Shown one piece after another: positions 33,725-46,843 of a DNA stretch of 64,000 nucleotides. The position numbers and the translations under genes are program-made. Source of the stretch: Lepidodermella squamata (lineage: Eukaryota > Gastrotricha); assembly GCA_047495785.1 (NCBI GenBank), contig JBLDXI010000021.1:310001-374000 (forward strand). The letters are read 5' to 3'. Under the pieces are notes generated by a model. The model had not been told where the DNA came from. It ran no database searches and saw only the letters and a list, made by a program, of their open reading frames with translations. How positions within the stretch are numbered: the first letter of the stretch is position 1; every line of letters begins with the position of its first letter.

Positions 33725-33923
33725 ATATCGTTAGCGTCGTTGAATAATGAATAACTCGGATTTAGGCTTGTTTACATCCGTTTCAAGATCACGGGTGACA
33801 AGTAAAAGGCTTTTTAACGTAAACGAAGAGGCGAAGAACAAAAGGCTATTTACTTGTCACCTATCACCTTGAAATGGATTCAAACAAGCCTAAATCCGAG
33901 TTATTCAACGACGCTAACGATAT
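33725..33923. mobile_element. Foldback MITE of about 199 bp with imperfect arms
   Basis: ATATCGTTAGCGTCGTTGAA starting at 33725 is inverted at the right end (to 33923). The arms stay similar for about 80 bp through the CTCGGATTTAGGCTTGTTT block and GTGACAAGTAAA. The left arm has a 7-bp insertion and scattered mismatches, so it is older than the element at 23052. No clear target duplication. Confidence 0.65.
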
Positions 33924-34483
33924 GCGTATAGTCGGCCAGCGAGATGTCCAACTGACGTTGATGTCCATGGCGAATGTTGTCGCTTTGGAGTCTTGGCGAA
34001 TTCGACTGTCTTTTCACGTGGCTTTTTTGCCCGAAATGTCGCCTTCACTGTCCTCGGATTGTGTTGCGCTTCTTTTATGACCGGCGGTGATCGAAACAAC
34101 ATGATTGAGTGTAGAGTGTATCTGAATAGAGATACTTGCAGTGCTTTTTAAGCAAACAATTGGTTGTTACACACTATTTTTGGTTTTGGGAGTGGGGACA
34201 GCCAAGGACAGGGGATAATGGGAAAAGTGGGATTTTCCACTAAAACCGCCTATAAATGACAATACAACATACAACGGGCTTTTCCGGACGTTACTTTAAT
34301 TATGGCTGTAATACTCGGTTGTTAAATTGTATTATATGTAACATGCTTAAAGACACCATTGATATTTGTGAAATTCCCCTTATAACCTCAACGCTCTTGC
34401 GATGTTAGTGGTGATATTAACTATTACTCTGGCTTGACATTGTTTTCTTGCTCTCCAATAACTTCTATAAAATTTCATTTTAG

Positions 34484-37400
34484 ATGGCTCCGATTTTGAC
34501 TTTTGTTATATTTCTATCGGTTCCCTTTCTGTCGGAGTCTTTCAAGACTTCATTCAGTCACGTTGTCCTCACCAAGAAACTTCCGCAGAAAACGTCAAAC
34601 ATAACAATTGGAGGAATTTTCCCTATGAGTGGCAATTGGGCTGGCGGTATCGGCTGCTTTCCGGCTACTCTTAAGGCGTTGGAAGATGTTAATATGAATT
34701 CCTCTGTTCTCCCGAATCACTACCTAATTTTGCATTCAAACGACAGCAAGGTTGGCATTGTTTTTCATTTTAATCATTTCTTTTAGCTATTCATGCATTT
34801 CCTTGAATTTAGTGTGAGCCTGGGCTCGGTACCAACGCCTTGTTTGACCTTATTCGCCAGCCGCCAACAAAGCTGATGATTCTAGGTCCCGGTTGTAGCA
34901 CCGTGTCTACCTTTGTTGCCGAAGCCGCGAAGATGTGGAACCTAGTTGTGGTTTGTCTTGATGAAACAGCAATGATTCAAATGATTAATTTTTCATGGAA
35001 ATTTCAGCTGTCATATGGATCAAGCTCTCCAGCGTTGTCTAACAGAAAGCGCTTCCCAACGTTTTTTCGAACGCATCCCTCTGCCACGTTAGAAAACCCG
35101 GCTCGCATTAAGCTGATCAAAGAATTTAATTGGACTCATATTTCCGTCGTCCAACAAATTGAAGAAGTCTTCACAACGGTAAATATTATTGGATGGCTTG
35201 ATGAATTCCATTCTATTTTGATTTTTGTTGGTAAATGCAGACTGCGGAAAATCTTGAGCTGCTTGCTCGTCAGAACAATGTTTCTATTGTCACACGGCAA
35301 AACTTTTTGACCGATCCAGTTGATGCAGTTCGAAATCTCAAGGTCTGTCCCTTTCATCAAGAAAATCTCTATTTAATGCTACTATCTTCTAACTTGCAGA
35401 AACATGATGCAAGGATAATCATTGGGTTATTTTATGAGAATATGGCCAGAGCTGTATTGTGCGCGGCATACAAGGAGGGTCTGACTACATCGAAACACAT
35501 TTGGTTTCTGATTGGTTGGTACGCACATAATTGGTACAAAGACGAATCAGCAGTCTCAGTCAGCAACTCTACCAACTGCACGGTGGCTGAGATGAAAGCT
35601 GCTGCTGAGGGGCATTTTACCGTCGAACCTGTCTTTTTGGATCGATTCGGAGGTGCCATTATATCTGGAATTACGGTAGAGAAATTCGAAGATTTTTTAC
35701 ATCGGGCTGTCAAACCAACTGATCCCGGCTACGTGGAAGCTCCTCTCGCCTATGACGCAGTATGGGCAATGGCTTTAGCCATCAATTCGACAATAGCTAA
35801 TCTGCAGCGAAAAGGGATGAAAATTGAGGAGTTCAGCTATACTAACACTGCGATAATGAATGAACTAAAATCCTCAATGGAAACAACGAACTTTCAGGGT
35901 CTTTCCAGCTATGTAGCTTTTTCAACTGCCGGCGATCGTATAGCGAAAATCGTGATTGAACAACTTCAGAATGACGCCTATGTGACGGTGGGCTACTATG
36001 ACTCGCAATCTGATCAGTTATTAACCGCTCGTCACGGTGGTGCAAATGCTAGCAGGTATGGATTGGTCAGTTACCGATTTTACGAAAAATCTGGCCTGCC
36101 GCCGAAAGATCGAAAATTGATCCAGTTTCAATTCTGGTACATATCAACCGCAGTTTTGATCGTAGTTTGGTTCGCTACCTTTCTGCACTGTTGCTGCTCG
36201 ATTGCGTTTTTCGTTGCCGCTCACATTTTATCTGAGCATTTCGTATTTCGATCATCAGTACCGTGGTTGAATGTCATTATTCTGGTCGGTTGTATTATTG
36301 CCAACGTCGGCGTTTGCGTGTGGGGATTGGCGAATTCTTCCTTGACCGAAGGATACGCTGGCCAAGTTTTCCTTCATTTGGGCGCATTTCTTCAAAGTCT
36401 GGGCTTCACTCTCGCAGTCGGTGGAATGTTCTTGAAAACGCTCATGTTGAGGCGGGTAATGCCTCGGGCTTCGATTACAAAGGACCCTCAAACTGGGAAG
36501 GTGACGGTTGAAAAAGCATCTTCTCAAAACGCAAATCAGCTAGTGCTGTCTTGGTATGAAAAATTACTAGCATGTCTCTGTGTTGCCTTCGACGTGATTT
36601 TCCATATAATTTGGCCATCGGTCGATCCTATAACAATGAAAGTGAAAGACCTGCCGAGTGAAGAACGAATGTCAGCAGTTGACGACGACATTTTCATCCG
36701 ACCGCGATTATTCGTCCATGATTCTGACTATCTAACAATCTGGCTCGGCATCTGCTTAGGCCAGAAAAGCATCGTGCTGCTCGTGTCGTCGTTTTTTTCG
36801 TTCGACACTCGAAATTTGAAACATCGTCATATTAATGATTCGAAATTTATTGGTCTGAGTGTTTACAACAACGCAGTTTTTGCCCTGATAACAGTTCCTT
36901 TGACTCTGCTGATAAAAGACAAACCAACTGCGTCGTTTTCGTTCATGTCAGGTGCGATTTTGCTATGCACATGGATAACGTTGGGTTTGATTGCTGTTCC
37001 AAAGATTTTCACGCTATCTCACCGTGGAATGGAAGGCTTATCAGGCGAATCCATGATGTCGCACAGCGATGGCAGTAACCGCGGGTCTTCCATCCGAAAA
37101 TCGCATCATTCGCGAAAAAGCGGCGGGCCAGGTGGCAGTGCAAGTGAGTACGGGTCGGAGGATCCTCACGACGACGGAGATGGCGGCAGTCAAGAAGAGG
37201 CCAAGCTGAAAAAGTTGATGGCTGAAAACGAAGAAATAAAGCAATTGATCTCAGAAAAGGAGAATCGTCTCGCTGAATTACGCGAACAGCTACTTGCTAG
37301 ATTGCAGAGTGAGTTATTGCGATCGAATCCTATCGTGGAAACGGCTGCGGTTTCCGGGCAAGAACAGGGTTGCTCGACAGCCGAGGCTTTTATAGTCGGG

Positions 37401-37556
37401 ATTAGATCACGATGTGCCACTGCGCCCTCTTCGGAAGCTCGGGCGCGAATCATTTCGATCGGAACCGAGCGGGATTCGCTGCTCACCGCGACTAATAACA
37501 ATATCAGCAGCGCGGCGTGTGGTACGGCAGCTGAGCTGTCCGAAAGTTATTTATAA
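34484..37556 (+). CDS. GABBR1: GABA-B receptor subunit 1 (class C GPCR)
   Basis: Five exons, 34484-34750, 34813-34950, 35008-35178, 35241-35342 and 35400-37556; 944 aa. A signal peptide (1-19) precedes the Venus-flytrap domain. Ligand-pocket positions typical of subunit 1 are kept: the serines of GCSTVST and [10 protein letters not shown], His of RTHPSA, Tyr of GLFYE, Trp of IGWY and Glu of EAPLAYDA. Seven membrane helices span about 466-755. The tail carries a heptad-rich coiled coil (about 824-862, [20 protein letters not shown]) that pairs with subunit 2 and normally masks ER retention. The receptor senses GABA at the cell surface and signals through Gi/o. Exons 2 to 4 encode the first lobe in short blocks; exon 5 encodes all the rest. 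AATAAA is at 37755-37760. Confidence 0.95.
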
Positions 37557-37754
37557 ATTTTGTAAAAACTAGTCAAATTTTGTCTCTAAAATAATTGATC
37601 TCAAAATATCTGTTTATTTCATATTCAAATTTTTGTCAACTCTGGTCTCACATGATGTCATTTTTTGACTGTATGTCTATATTTTTTGGATTCTTTCAAC
37701 CTTTAGCATGTATTATACTCATTGTTACAAATTTTTGATGGATTTTGACCTTAA

Positions 37755-37760
37755 AATAAA
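37755..37760 (+). promoter_or_regulatory. Poly(A) signal of GABBR1
   Basis: AATAAA 199 bp downstream of the GABBR1 stop. Confidence 0.6.
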
Positions 37761-39582
37761 GTGCCACGTGTTTGAACTTATTTGTTTTTGTTTTCACTTT
37801 TTGATACGAATGAAATTGAAAACAAGTTCAATATTTCGTCGGTGTAGCGGTTTAAAGTGCCAAGTGCGTTTTTCATAATTTTCCCGGAGACGGCGAAAAA
37901 AACGTGTTTATTCTAAATTGATCCGGTATTTTGTCTCATTGCTTGGAACCCGGGGGTTTTACGGGGCTGGAAAAACGATGGCATTGTCTGTTTCACGTGA
38001 AAATGGCTTCCATGTGAGCTGAGTTGCCCTTGGCGCCTTTAACCAATGATAGCGATTTTTAGACGTGGGAAGGTTAAAAAGTCCGGTTTAGACCACTTTT
38101 TCCTTGTTTTTCGTCATTTTCAAAGCGGTTGGAACCGGGCTTTTCCGAGACGTTAACTTTGGTGTTGTTTATGAATGACAACTAAAGCTTGGATGATCCA
38201 CTGCGCCACCTCCGCTTATGAAATATATTGACGATTAACTACTTTTTTGTAAATAATTTTGGAAACCACATTTGCATAGGAACGATACTTGGTGTTATAC
38301 GATATTACTTGGTCAAGATCTAATTGATCAGTGAATACTTAAATCAAGGTAATGGATTGGGATTTTTGGGTGTTTCAGGATTCATTATGAACAATGACAA
38401 AACGCATTTTTTGCACAACTCTTTAGAGGTACATCTTTTGGAAACAAGCTCTTGAAGAATAATCAGACCACACCTGCTCTTTAATATGCTGAAAACCGCG
38501 TCTTCGCATCACTTACGGTTGAAAAGTTCAAAAAAAGCTAGGCAAAAAATGTTTGCGCACACTTTAGATTTCAAATACCTAATCAAATTTCTCACTGACT
38601 CGATTAAAGCACCTCATTCGAAATAACCACTTTCGTCGTTCGATGCGCTTTCCCGCATCGTTGGCACACCGCTACATTTCCATTGCCACAAATATCGTAT
38701 ATCAAATCTGAAAACCGGCTGAGAATGTCAAGAAAATGAGCCGCAACAAGTGAAAACCGTGGGTTGCGACATTTTTTCAGTTAGCGTAAATAAATGATTC
38801 GAATAAATTCCGGCGTAGTCGCGAACCAGGTTGGAAATCTGGCTGGAAGCTTGGAAATCGCTAATAAATACTTGTAAATCATCACCGGATTATTGCCTTG
38901 ATCGATTCAAGCCAGGATGTGGTTTATCACACAGGCAGCTGCGTAATTCTTAGGTCATTATTCAAGTGATTTATGGTGCCAAAACCTTCGGTTTATTGCG
39001 GATCGGAACTTCGTTGATTGAATGAAAAATTATTTTGGACCATACTCACTGCGGCCAAAATATCGCGCTATAGTTGCTATTATACTGGCCTGTTCAACAG
39101 GCGGACGGCGTTCGAGCCCCGTCAAAGTTGGCCATTTTTTCAGTGGCCTCTTTGATCAGAAATTACATACGAGTGAGTTTGTGAACGAGTGGGTGTATGC
39201 GATTTTTTCTGCAAACACATACGACCCGCAAAACAATTTCATGACAAGCATGTGCGCACTCCTTTTTCTTCGTTAATTGAATTTGCTAAGAACCTGTAGC
39301 ATTCGTGCGAATAATGATTGTGCCATTTAATAATGTATAAAAAGCGCGCTTTTACACTTTGCTTCTCCTATTCGCCTATACGCCAACATATTTCCTAATC
39401 TGTTTCTGGGCTATATTTTTTTATGGTAATTTTTGTTGCGTCCTATGCCTGACTCAGTCAAGCTATACCATGTATATAATATTAGATTAGCTTCAGATGC
39501 GTAATGATAAATTCTCGTTTTTTTGGCATGACTCCATTAGAATTTTGGAATTCATAACGAAGTATAATACCATGAAAAATAC
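37761..39582. other. Intergenic between convergent GABBR1 and SLC10-like genes
   Basis: No exon recognised. GTTCGAGCCCCGTC near 39110 resembles a pol III B box with a GGCCAA/TTGGCC closing stem and a T run downstream, but the D arm is not tRNA-like. The remainder is AT-rich single-copy-looking sequence. Confidence 0.35.
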
Positions 39583-39588
39583 TTTATT
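39583..39588 (-). promoter_or_regulatory. Poly(A) signal of the SLC10-like gene
   Basis: AATAAA on the minus strand, 77 bp past the stop codon. Confidence 0.55.
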
Positions 39589-39664
39589 ATTTGATGAAAT
39601 CTGATAGTGGCGAATTAAAATCAATCGATTGTTTTTTGAAAAAATAATTTCCGCCTTGTTTTGC

Positions 39665-41607
39665 TTACAATGCTGAAACGAGGTCTTTTTCCTCGACCTT
39701 GACAGCTGATGATGAATTATCAGTCACATTCATGAAATAGCCAGCAGTGGCATTGATTTCGTCCTTTCCATGCAGGTGATGATCGGCTCGGGCTAACAAA
39801 GTGGTTTTCACGACATCGGCAAGTCCGCTCGCAATGCTGACTTGCTGTTGGTGTTGCCGCGAATATAAATTCGAAATTTGGTTCTTGGTGACGAGACATA
39901 TTTTGATTAGGAAAAACGGCATCGGCGAATAGAAAACTGCTAAAAATATCATTTTCGTGAAAGCGTCCCGCTCTGGAGTTCTCAAAGCTAATCGGCATAT
40001 CGCAAGGCTATTCAAACATATGCTATTCAATGAAATATTTAACAAGTTGATGGGTTTTCACCTCAAGAGGATATTTGATGAGCATTGCTCAGACAAAATA
40101 GCTTTGCTAACAGGATCAGGCCATCCCAATACGCGAGAAACAACAACCGATATCAGCATGGCAACTCCAATCAGCGTTCCCAAAACGATTATATCTACAG
40201 GCGTTATTTCCGAAATCACGCTCAGGTTCTAAAATTGGCAATTACATGAAGTATGCAGGGAATAGTTGTGTCTTTGTCTTACCGAGTAAACGCCAAGAGT
40301 TATAAACAAAATGAAGAAAAGCAGCATAGATGGGCGAAGAATCCAGGCAATGTAAATGTGAGCTAATAGTGGAAAGTACTCGCGAACAGCTATTCCGATT
40401 AGAATTGGTAGATTGAGAGCCAATATCCATACATACATCCAAATCATGCCGGATAGCGCATCGTCGTCGTGATCGAACACGTCCAACATTGCTGCAAGAC
40501 TTGCAACATACACCCATAGCGGAGTGAAAACTATTGATGTTAGAAGAACGAATAAATTCGCGAAATGAGAAAATTAACCGGGTTTTACTTATTCCTAAAA
40601 CAGCTGAGCCAAGTTCAAGGAAAATAGCCAATTCCTCATTGGCGTCAACAGCAGATGCTAAAATGTACGATATTCCGCCGCCTGAAGTGGTCGACCAGAT
40701 TAGCAGTCCGCATATTGAGGTGTGAGACAAGCCGAGTAGCAATCCCAGACCCAGGGCCATACTAGGAATGAGTAAAATCCTAATGACTCCGTGAATCAAC
40801 AAAGCCACTATTCCTTGAGAACCGAGAATGAACGGATGTTTTCCGGTCAAAATGTCGATTACTGAGTATATGTCGGTTCCACAACCGATGCCAGCAGCTG
40901 CTACGATAGCCGCTATGGCCATAGCTACTCGAAATACCATGTCTTTTGCCCTAAAATTGCGGCAAACCTTCACCAAATAGATTCTTTCAGCTATCGTCTC
41001 CCCTACTATGCTCGTCGTTCCATTATTTTCTATCCGCATTCTAAACAGGTATAATTTTCATAAGGTTGTTGTTCGTGTCTAGGAATTACCTTTTTACAGT
41101 AAATATCACTTTAGTTCGACCCAGCAGTCGAGGAAAGGCGCACCATTGCAAACTTTGACTTATGCCTGGTCGATATTTGATGACATGAACGCCCGGATAT
41201 TTTGGTTGTGGGACGGGTGGGTCAGACGTGTTGACAAAAGTAGGTATCAGTAGGTTTTCCGGGCCGTATTTCGGTTGCAAATGTAGGATGGAATTATCCT
41301 CAGGATATGCGTGTATAGATAATTCTTCAGTTATCAGCACGAAACTGTGATTGAGGGGATTTGAACCGGTTCGAGCTGATATTGAAGGTAAGGCCAAGGA
41401 GTCGACTAATCCTTTCGGTGTCGAACAAGTTATTACGACACTGACTGTCATCCGTTCTTCGGCAATCGACATAAAGCCATTGGCAGGTCGAATGAGGAGA
41501 TCACATGATATTTTTGATTCGTTTTTAATATTCGATAGCTTTGATCGAGAGTAAGTGGTGGTGAGATTGTGAGCGAAAAATAAGGCTGCTAATATTAATT
41601 TCCACAT
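39665..41607 (-). CDS. SLC10 / P3-like sodium-bile acid cotransporter family protein with N-terminal ectodomain
   Basis: Five minus-strand exons: 41090-41607, 40589-41040, 40283-40530, 40062-40228 and 39665-40007; 575 aa, all introns 49-58 bp. A signal peptide (MWKLILAALFFAHNLTTTYS) and about 165 further extracellular residues precede the carrier domain, as in SLC10A3 (P3) and SLC10A5. The carrier shows ICGLLIWSTTSGGGISYILA and DANEELAIFL, then GSAVLGIIFTPLWVYVAS across an intron. This corresponds to the SLC10 G-G-x-x-S-N and sodium-site region followed by M/F-x-P-L. A later LALRTPERDAF block fits the RHPER motif. Substrate is unknown; P3-like proteins are orphan carriers. The last intron has two usable acceptors 15 bp apart; the one giving a 54-bp intron was chosen because it keeps the family-like ILLSLAICRLAL. 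Confidence 0.82.
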
Positions 41608-42529
41608 TTTCTAACGGACAAAAATAAATGAATGGTTCAAAAAATAGCCGAACGAATGCCTCATTACTAAGAAGGGAAGTACGAACAAAAAAGCCGCCAG
41701 ACACTTTAGGCCATTGCTATTTCCTATACTAAGTTGTATAGCGGCGTGAGATTTCATGTTTTTAATGTGAAAAACGCGCCGTTCGTACGACTCTCCGTTC
41801 GTTTGAGCGATAATAAGATGACAAAAAATTAGCATAAGCGGCGTTCCCAGTTCGCATCGTCAACTCATTGTATAATTCATTGTTGAATTTTCTTTTATCG
41901 TTATTGTTAGCCCTTCATTCGCGCTCATGTATCAGCATGAGATTCAATTCATCATCATCGCGATCGATTTTTCCATTTTAACGCAGGCCAGAATTGCTCT
42001 GCACCACATAGATCACTCGATCTTTCAGCGTGTGTGCGACATTCTTTCATATCATATCCAATATCATTTCACAGCGTTATTAGGGCACTCATTATTTAAA
42101 TAATTGCGTGCATGCTTGGTTTTTTCCCTTGATGACCGCGGTCTATTCATTGCGGAACGTGAACTGATCCATGTTGAATCCCTGCGGTCATTACGCCGGC
42201 TCTGAAAAATGCAATTCGTATATTTTACCCTAGCTGTTATTGATTGCGTGCTTAATTGTTTACTGAAACTGGAATTCTTAAAAAAAGCTGAAGCAAGTGC
42301 CCTGAGAGTAAAAAACGACGATCATATTTTTTTTACTGACTTCCGTTTTTTCGTATTCATCTACACACGGCATTACGACGCCAACATGAACGAAGTTAAT
42401 GTAGCATTAATAAAATTATATCATGTAATATCCGAAGATACTAAGGTTCCACGATGAAAACTGCTAATTTTGCTAAAATAGGTTGCGAATGTTCAGAATA
42501 ATGAAAATTCTCGATTGCTCAGAGCCATT
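41608..42529. other. Intergenic upstream of the SLC10-like gene
   Basis: Contains the SLC10-like promoter side. No exon or repeat recognised; a plus-strand 82-codon ORF (42209-42457) has no family match. Confidence 0.35.
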
Positions 42530-43152
42530 TTATTCACGAATCTGAAAAAAGTAAACCAATTAGCTAAAAATCGAAAAATCAACGGTTGAACTTGCTTCGT
42601 CATCTCGCTTTCGGAGTATATAAAACGTGGTCCTTTTGTCCATGGTTCACATTTCTCCAACGGCTCCCTTGTTCGCCACCTTCCGATTTCATGGCTTGTT
42701 AGAACTGGATAGCGATAAATTTCTACAGGTTCTGTGAAATAAAATATATGTTTTGATTGATAGCAACGTAACAGCAATCATGAAAAACCTTTGCTAGATC
42801 TAACATGGCGGTATCGTAAATCCATAAATTTGTTGTACGAGTTGTTGTGCTCGTATGCGCGTTCAGACTTTGATGGTTGCTTTGGCAAAATTGGAGGGAA
42901 TAGCTGCGGGCATGCGGAATGGGATTCGCTGAGTTTTCCATCTTTCGGTCCACAGCTGACCCCAGGACACGAATTAGCAGCCGGATATTTACCATTCGAC
43001 AAGGCGATGACTCTGCTTCGGGCAACGCCTTCACCGGGAGGTCCCGTTTGATATTTCAAATCGCCAAGAGCTGTACCTTCGCGGAAATCGGGAATGGTTC
43101 GCTCTTTGATGAGATTCTGATAGCCAAACGAAGTTACGCCGAAAAATGCCAT
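42530..43152 (-). CDS. 171-aa protein, possible axonemal microtubule inner protein
   Basis: Minus-strand exons 42789-43152, 42592-42731 and 42530-42541 (introns 57 and 50 bp). It starts MAFFGVTSFGYQNLIKE and has a Pro/Gly-rich middle, then SYNKFMDLRYRHVRSSKEP, YRYPVLTSHEIGRW and a last exon of three codons giving TKQIRE. Short proteins with an FGYQ-type start and a P-x-L-T-S-x-x-x-G-W segment are common among ciliary and sperm microtubule inner proteins. That is a resemblance of style, not a family match. The final 12-bp exon rests on phase and borders only; without it the second exon reads on for about 30 unrelated residues. Confidence 0.5.
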
Positions 43153-44683
43153 CTTTTTAAATGTCTACGATTAAAAGACATCGATTTTTGACATGGTTGT
43201 CAATAGATAGTTCATCCATGCGAGAGGGGTCATTTGTCAGAACAAAGTCTAGGAAGTTCTCATATCTGGTAGGTTTGTCGACATGTTGAGACATTTAGAA
43301 TGCAAAGCAGAGCTCAGAGAAAATAAATGCATACGAGTTTTCAGCCCAATATGATTGATTATTAACATTGCCTCCTTGCTCAGGTTGGTTGAAGTGTCCA
43401 CACAGTATTATCAAATATGCATGTCACAAGATCACTCAGAACATCCGTACTCAGAAGGTCTTCTTTTCTAGTTTGCGCTGTAGAGCGATAGGTTGAGATC
43501 AACCGGTAGCATGAGGTGCTCACATGAATGTCAATAGCTAAAACATCGCAAAACACAGTAGCAGGTAGGGGTTTTACTTTGACTTTCATTTCAGTTTAGA
43601 GACACAATAACAAGTACTGTTCCCCCACTACTACTAGCCACTTTTACTAGCCGGAATACAGGATAATTTCGGAAAAGCATGTCGGCCTCAAATATTTTGT
43701 CATAATTCAAGCTATATCCACAACGCCGCATTCATATTGCTAGCACACACACCTAGGTACATACGCCAATAAGGCCGTATTGCACTTCGTTATTCAAATA
43801 GCAAGCTTAGCTTATAGTCAGCTCAGCTAAACCATGAACAAGCTCAGCTAAGCCAGCTCAGCTTAATAAATAACCAGCTCAGCTCAGCTTATCCTGCTGG
43901 CTAGTAAGCTGAGCTGAGCTGAGCTGAGCTGAGCTGAGCTGAGCTGAGCTTGATACTTAAATAACGAAGTGCAAGGGGGCGACAGTAGGGCTTATGGCTT
44001 TCATCTAGTGAGAAGTTGACAGTTGAGAATCAGTTTGCTGAAGAGAACTTTACAGCTCTTATACTACAGTACTAAAAATTATTCTACAGGAGTGAACCAT
44101 GTATACTTTATACATTTATTTAGCCAGATTTGCGAAAATAAATCCTTAAAGGTTGACAGGAGGATCAGTTGGATGAGAATGAGAAACCCGTCATTGTTGC
44201 AAACACCTTAAACATGCGCTAAATTCGGTTGATAGGATAACGCGTTTGTTGCTAGGCAAACATAAAAATATGTGTAACATAATTTGCTCCAACTATACCC
44301 ATTTTTATGAATTGTCATTTTTTAGATGTGACAAAAATTAATCAGCCGAATTTCGAAAGTTTTTTTGCTCGTTTTCTCTTTCCCTTCGCCTCTTCGCTGA
44401 TTTGAAGCCCTCGTACGCTTACGCATGTACACGTTGCTGCGGCTTTGCCTTAGTGCGGGGGCTGAAGCCAAAGGTTGAAGGTTGACATTTGACAATTACT
44501 TCTCTATAAAGAGTCTCACGAAGACGGAGTAGCCACTAGCTACTCGTTCTAGATTGGCGATACTTGTTACGTCTCGTCTTCTGATTTCTGACATTAGACA
44601 TCGATGTCTTACCATGCCACCCTATTTTGTTTTTAAAATAATTTTCTGATTACTAGGTTTTTAATTTTCGCCATTCCTGTGTC
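43153..44683. other. Intergenic upstream of coatomer zeta
   Basis: Apart from the GCTGA foldback element (43780-43974), no exon or element was recognised. Short ORFs on the minus strand near 43380-43589 lack support. Confidence 0.35.
43780..43974. mobile_element. Foldback element with AGCTC/GCTGA repeat arms
   Basis: The outer inverted repeats TTGCACTTCGTTATTCAA (43780-43797) and its reverse complement (43957-43974) match at 17 of 18 positions. Inside, the left arm has AGCTCAGCTAAGC-type repeats and the right arm a pure GAGCT run (about 43908-43950) of the opposite orientation, so the whole unit can fold on itself. No target duplication was evident. Confidence 0.65.
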
Positions 44684-45922
44684 ATGGATCCGTCTTTGTA
44701 CACCGTGAAAGCCGTTATGATTCTAGACAACGATGGCAATCGAATTTTGTCCAAGTATTACGACTCAACTTTTCCTTCAGTGCGAGAGCAGAAAGCGTTT
44801 GAGAAGAAAATATTTGCTAAGACGCATAAAAGCAATTGTGAGTGTTATTCAGCGATAAAATATCGTTTTACCAGATGAATTTTCAGCTGAAATTTTGATG
44901 CTGGATGGGTTGACTATTGTTTACCGAGGAAACGTCGATGTCTGGTTCTACGTTGTCGGTGGACCTCAAGAAAACGAATTACTTCTAGCCTGTGCTCTAA
45001 ATGGCCTATTCGATTCAGTCGGTCAATTGCTGCGTCGCCATGTAGACAAGAAGATGCTGATTGACAATTTGGATGCACTCTTCATTCTCGTCGATGAAAT
45101 TTGCGATGGAGGGTTAGTTTTCACGATCGCCTCGGCTGATAAGTATTTTATATTAACGATTTTAGAATCATCTTGGAAACAGAACCAGTCAATCTTCTTG
45201 GCCGAGTAGCTGTCAGGCATGATGAGACGGTACCCATCAGTGAACAAAGTGTTGCTCAGGTGCGTACTTACTTAGCCGTTTTGAAGGGGTTATCACATTT
45301 GCTGCGTTGTCAGTTTTGAAGTTTGTTCAAAGGTTAGCATTATCCTAGTGAACAAGTTTTGCGCGTCCCCATTAACGCTATTTGTGGACAATTAACTCAA
45401 AAGCATCTTCGATTTGTGTGCTTTCTAAAAATTTCTAGGTTTTGTCATCCTTGTTAAATCCGCCGAAGTCTGGTCGAAGGTTTTGATGACTGATCGTGGA
45501 ATGTAGTTACACAAATATGATGGGCAAAGGAAACGGAGGATCGATAATACACTTTTTCTTAACAGTGTGTTGTGATTTTGAAAATTTCAATACTAATGAA
45601 GACAGGTTTTAACCTTAACTGTCCGCGTTATCGCCACGATGCGCTTGCGCCATGAATAAAAATTTTCAAGAAGAGACGCATTTTCTTTATATAATTGCCT
45701 CCAATTTCAACTTAAAATTTTATACATCTCATTCGACTTGAAATCAGACATTGCGCCCGGGAAAGGTACGATATTTCTCGCGATTGTTTTCGTTTAATTT
45801 AGTTTGCCGTAACAATTTGATTGCTATTCATGCTCGCCATGTGTTTTTATTTATTTTTGTTCTATTCTGTACAGGTCTTACAAACAGCAAAGGAGCAGCT
45901 CAAGTGGGGCATCCTCAAGTAA
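44684..45922 (+). CDS. COPZ1: Coatomer subunit zeta (COPI)
   Basis: Four exons, 44684-44837, 44887-45112, 45166-45259 and 45875-45922; 173 aa, close to the usual 177. It starts [20 protein letters not shown] and keeps [23 protein letters not shown]-type [28 protein letters not shown] and the C-terminal EQLKWGILK. Zeta is the small adaptor-like subunit that pairs with gamma-COP in the COPI coat for Golgi-to-ER and intra-Golgi transport. The last exon is 48 bp, placed after a 615-bp intron, and is confirmed by the family C-terminus. RAB6 follows 217 bp downstream on the same strand. Confidence 0.95.
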
Positions 45923-46139
45923 AATATGACCTATTTATCCGAGCGTGATTGGATCTGCAATACCAAACTGGAGTTAACTATTTCGGTTGTCTGCTGCAAT
46001 TGGTGTCATAAATTAAAAGCTATAGTCGAAATGACTTAATCTCTCTGATCTGGAAAATAATTGAACTAGCGGGCTTGGGTCATTTCAGTTGTTTGCTCTT
46101 TTCTTTAGGCTTGATTATAAGCTTTAACTATTACCAACC

Positions 46140-46843
<704 letters not shown>

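Larger units (their letters stand above)
30755..34483. other. Gene-poor stretch between the LINE relic and GABA-B receptor
   Basis: 3.7 kb with no assignable gene. Items seen are a tRNA-like SINE head (31478-31560), a minus-strand 75-codon ORF (31862-32086) with even codon use but no recognised family, GCTAA repeats at 32322-32345, and a foldback element (33725-33923). A minus-strand 62-codon ORF (33914-34102) runs into that foldback and is not supported otherwise. Confidence 0.4.

Noticed and set aside
33914-34102. Minus-strand 62-codon basic ORF
   Set aside because: Its 3' end lies in a foldback element and no splice partners or family match were found.
39046-39135. tRNA-like fold with a TCA at the anticodon position (would suggest a UGA-reading tRNA)
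   Set aside because: The B-box-like GTTCGAGCCCC and a six-pair closing stem are present, but the T stem has mismatches next to the loop and no D arm with GG can be drawn. Treated as chance or a decayed SINE.
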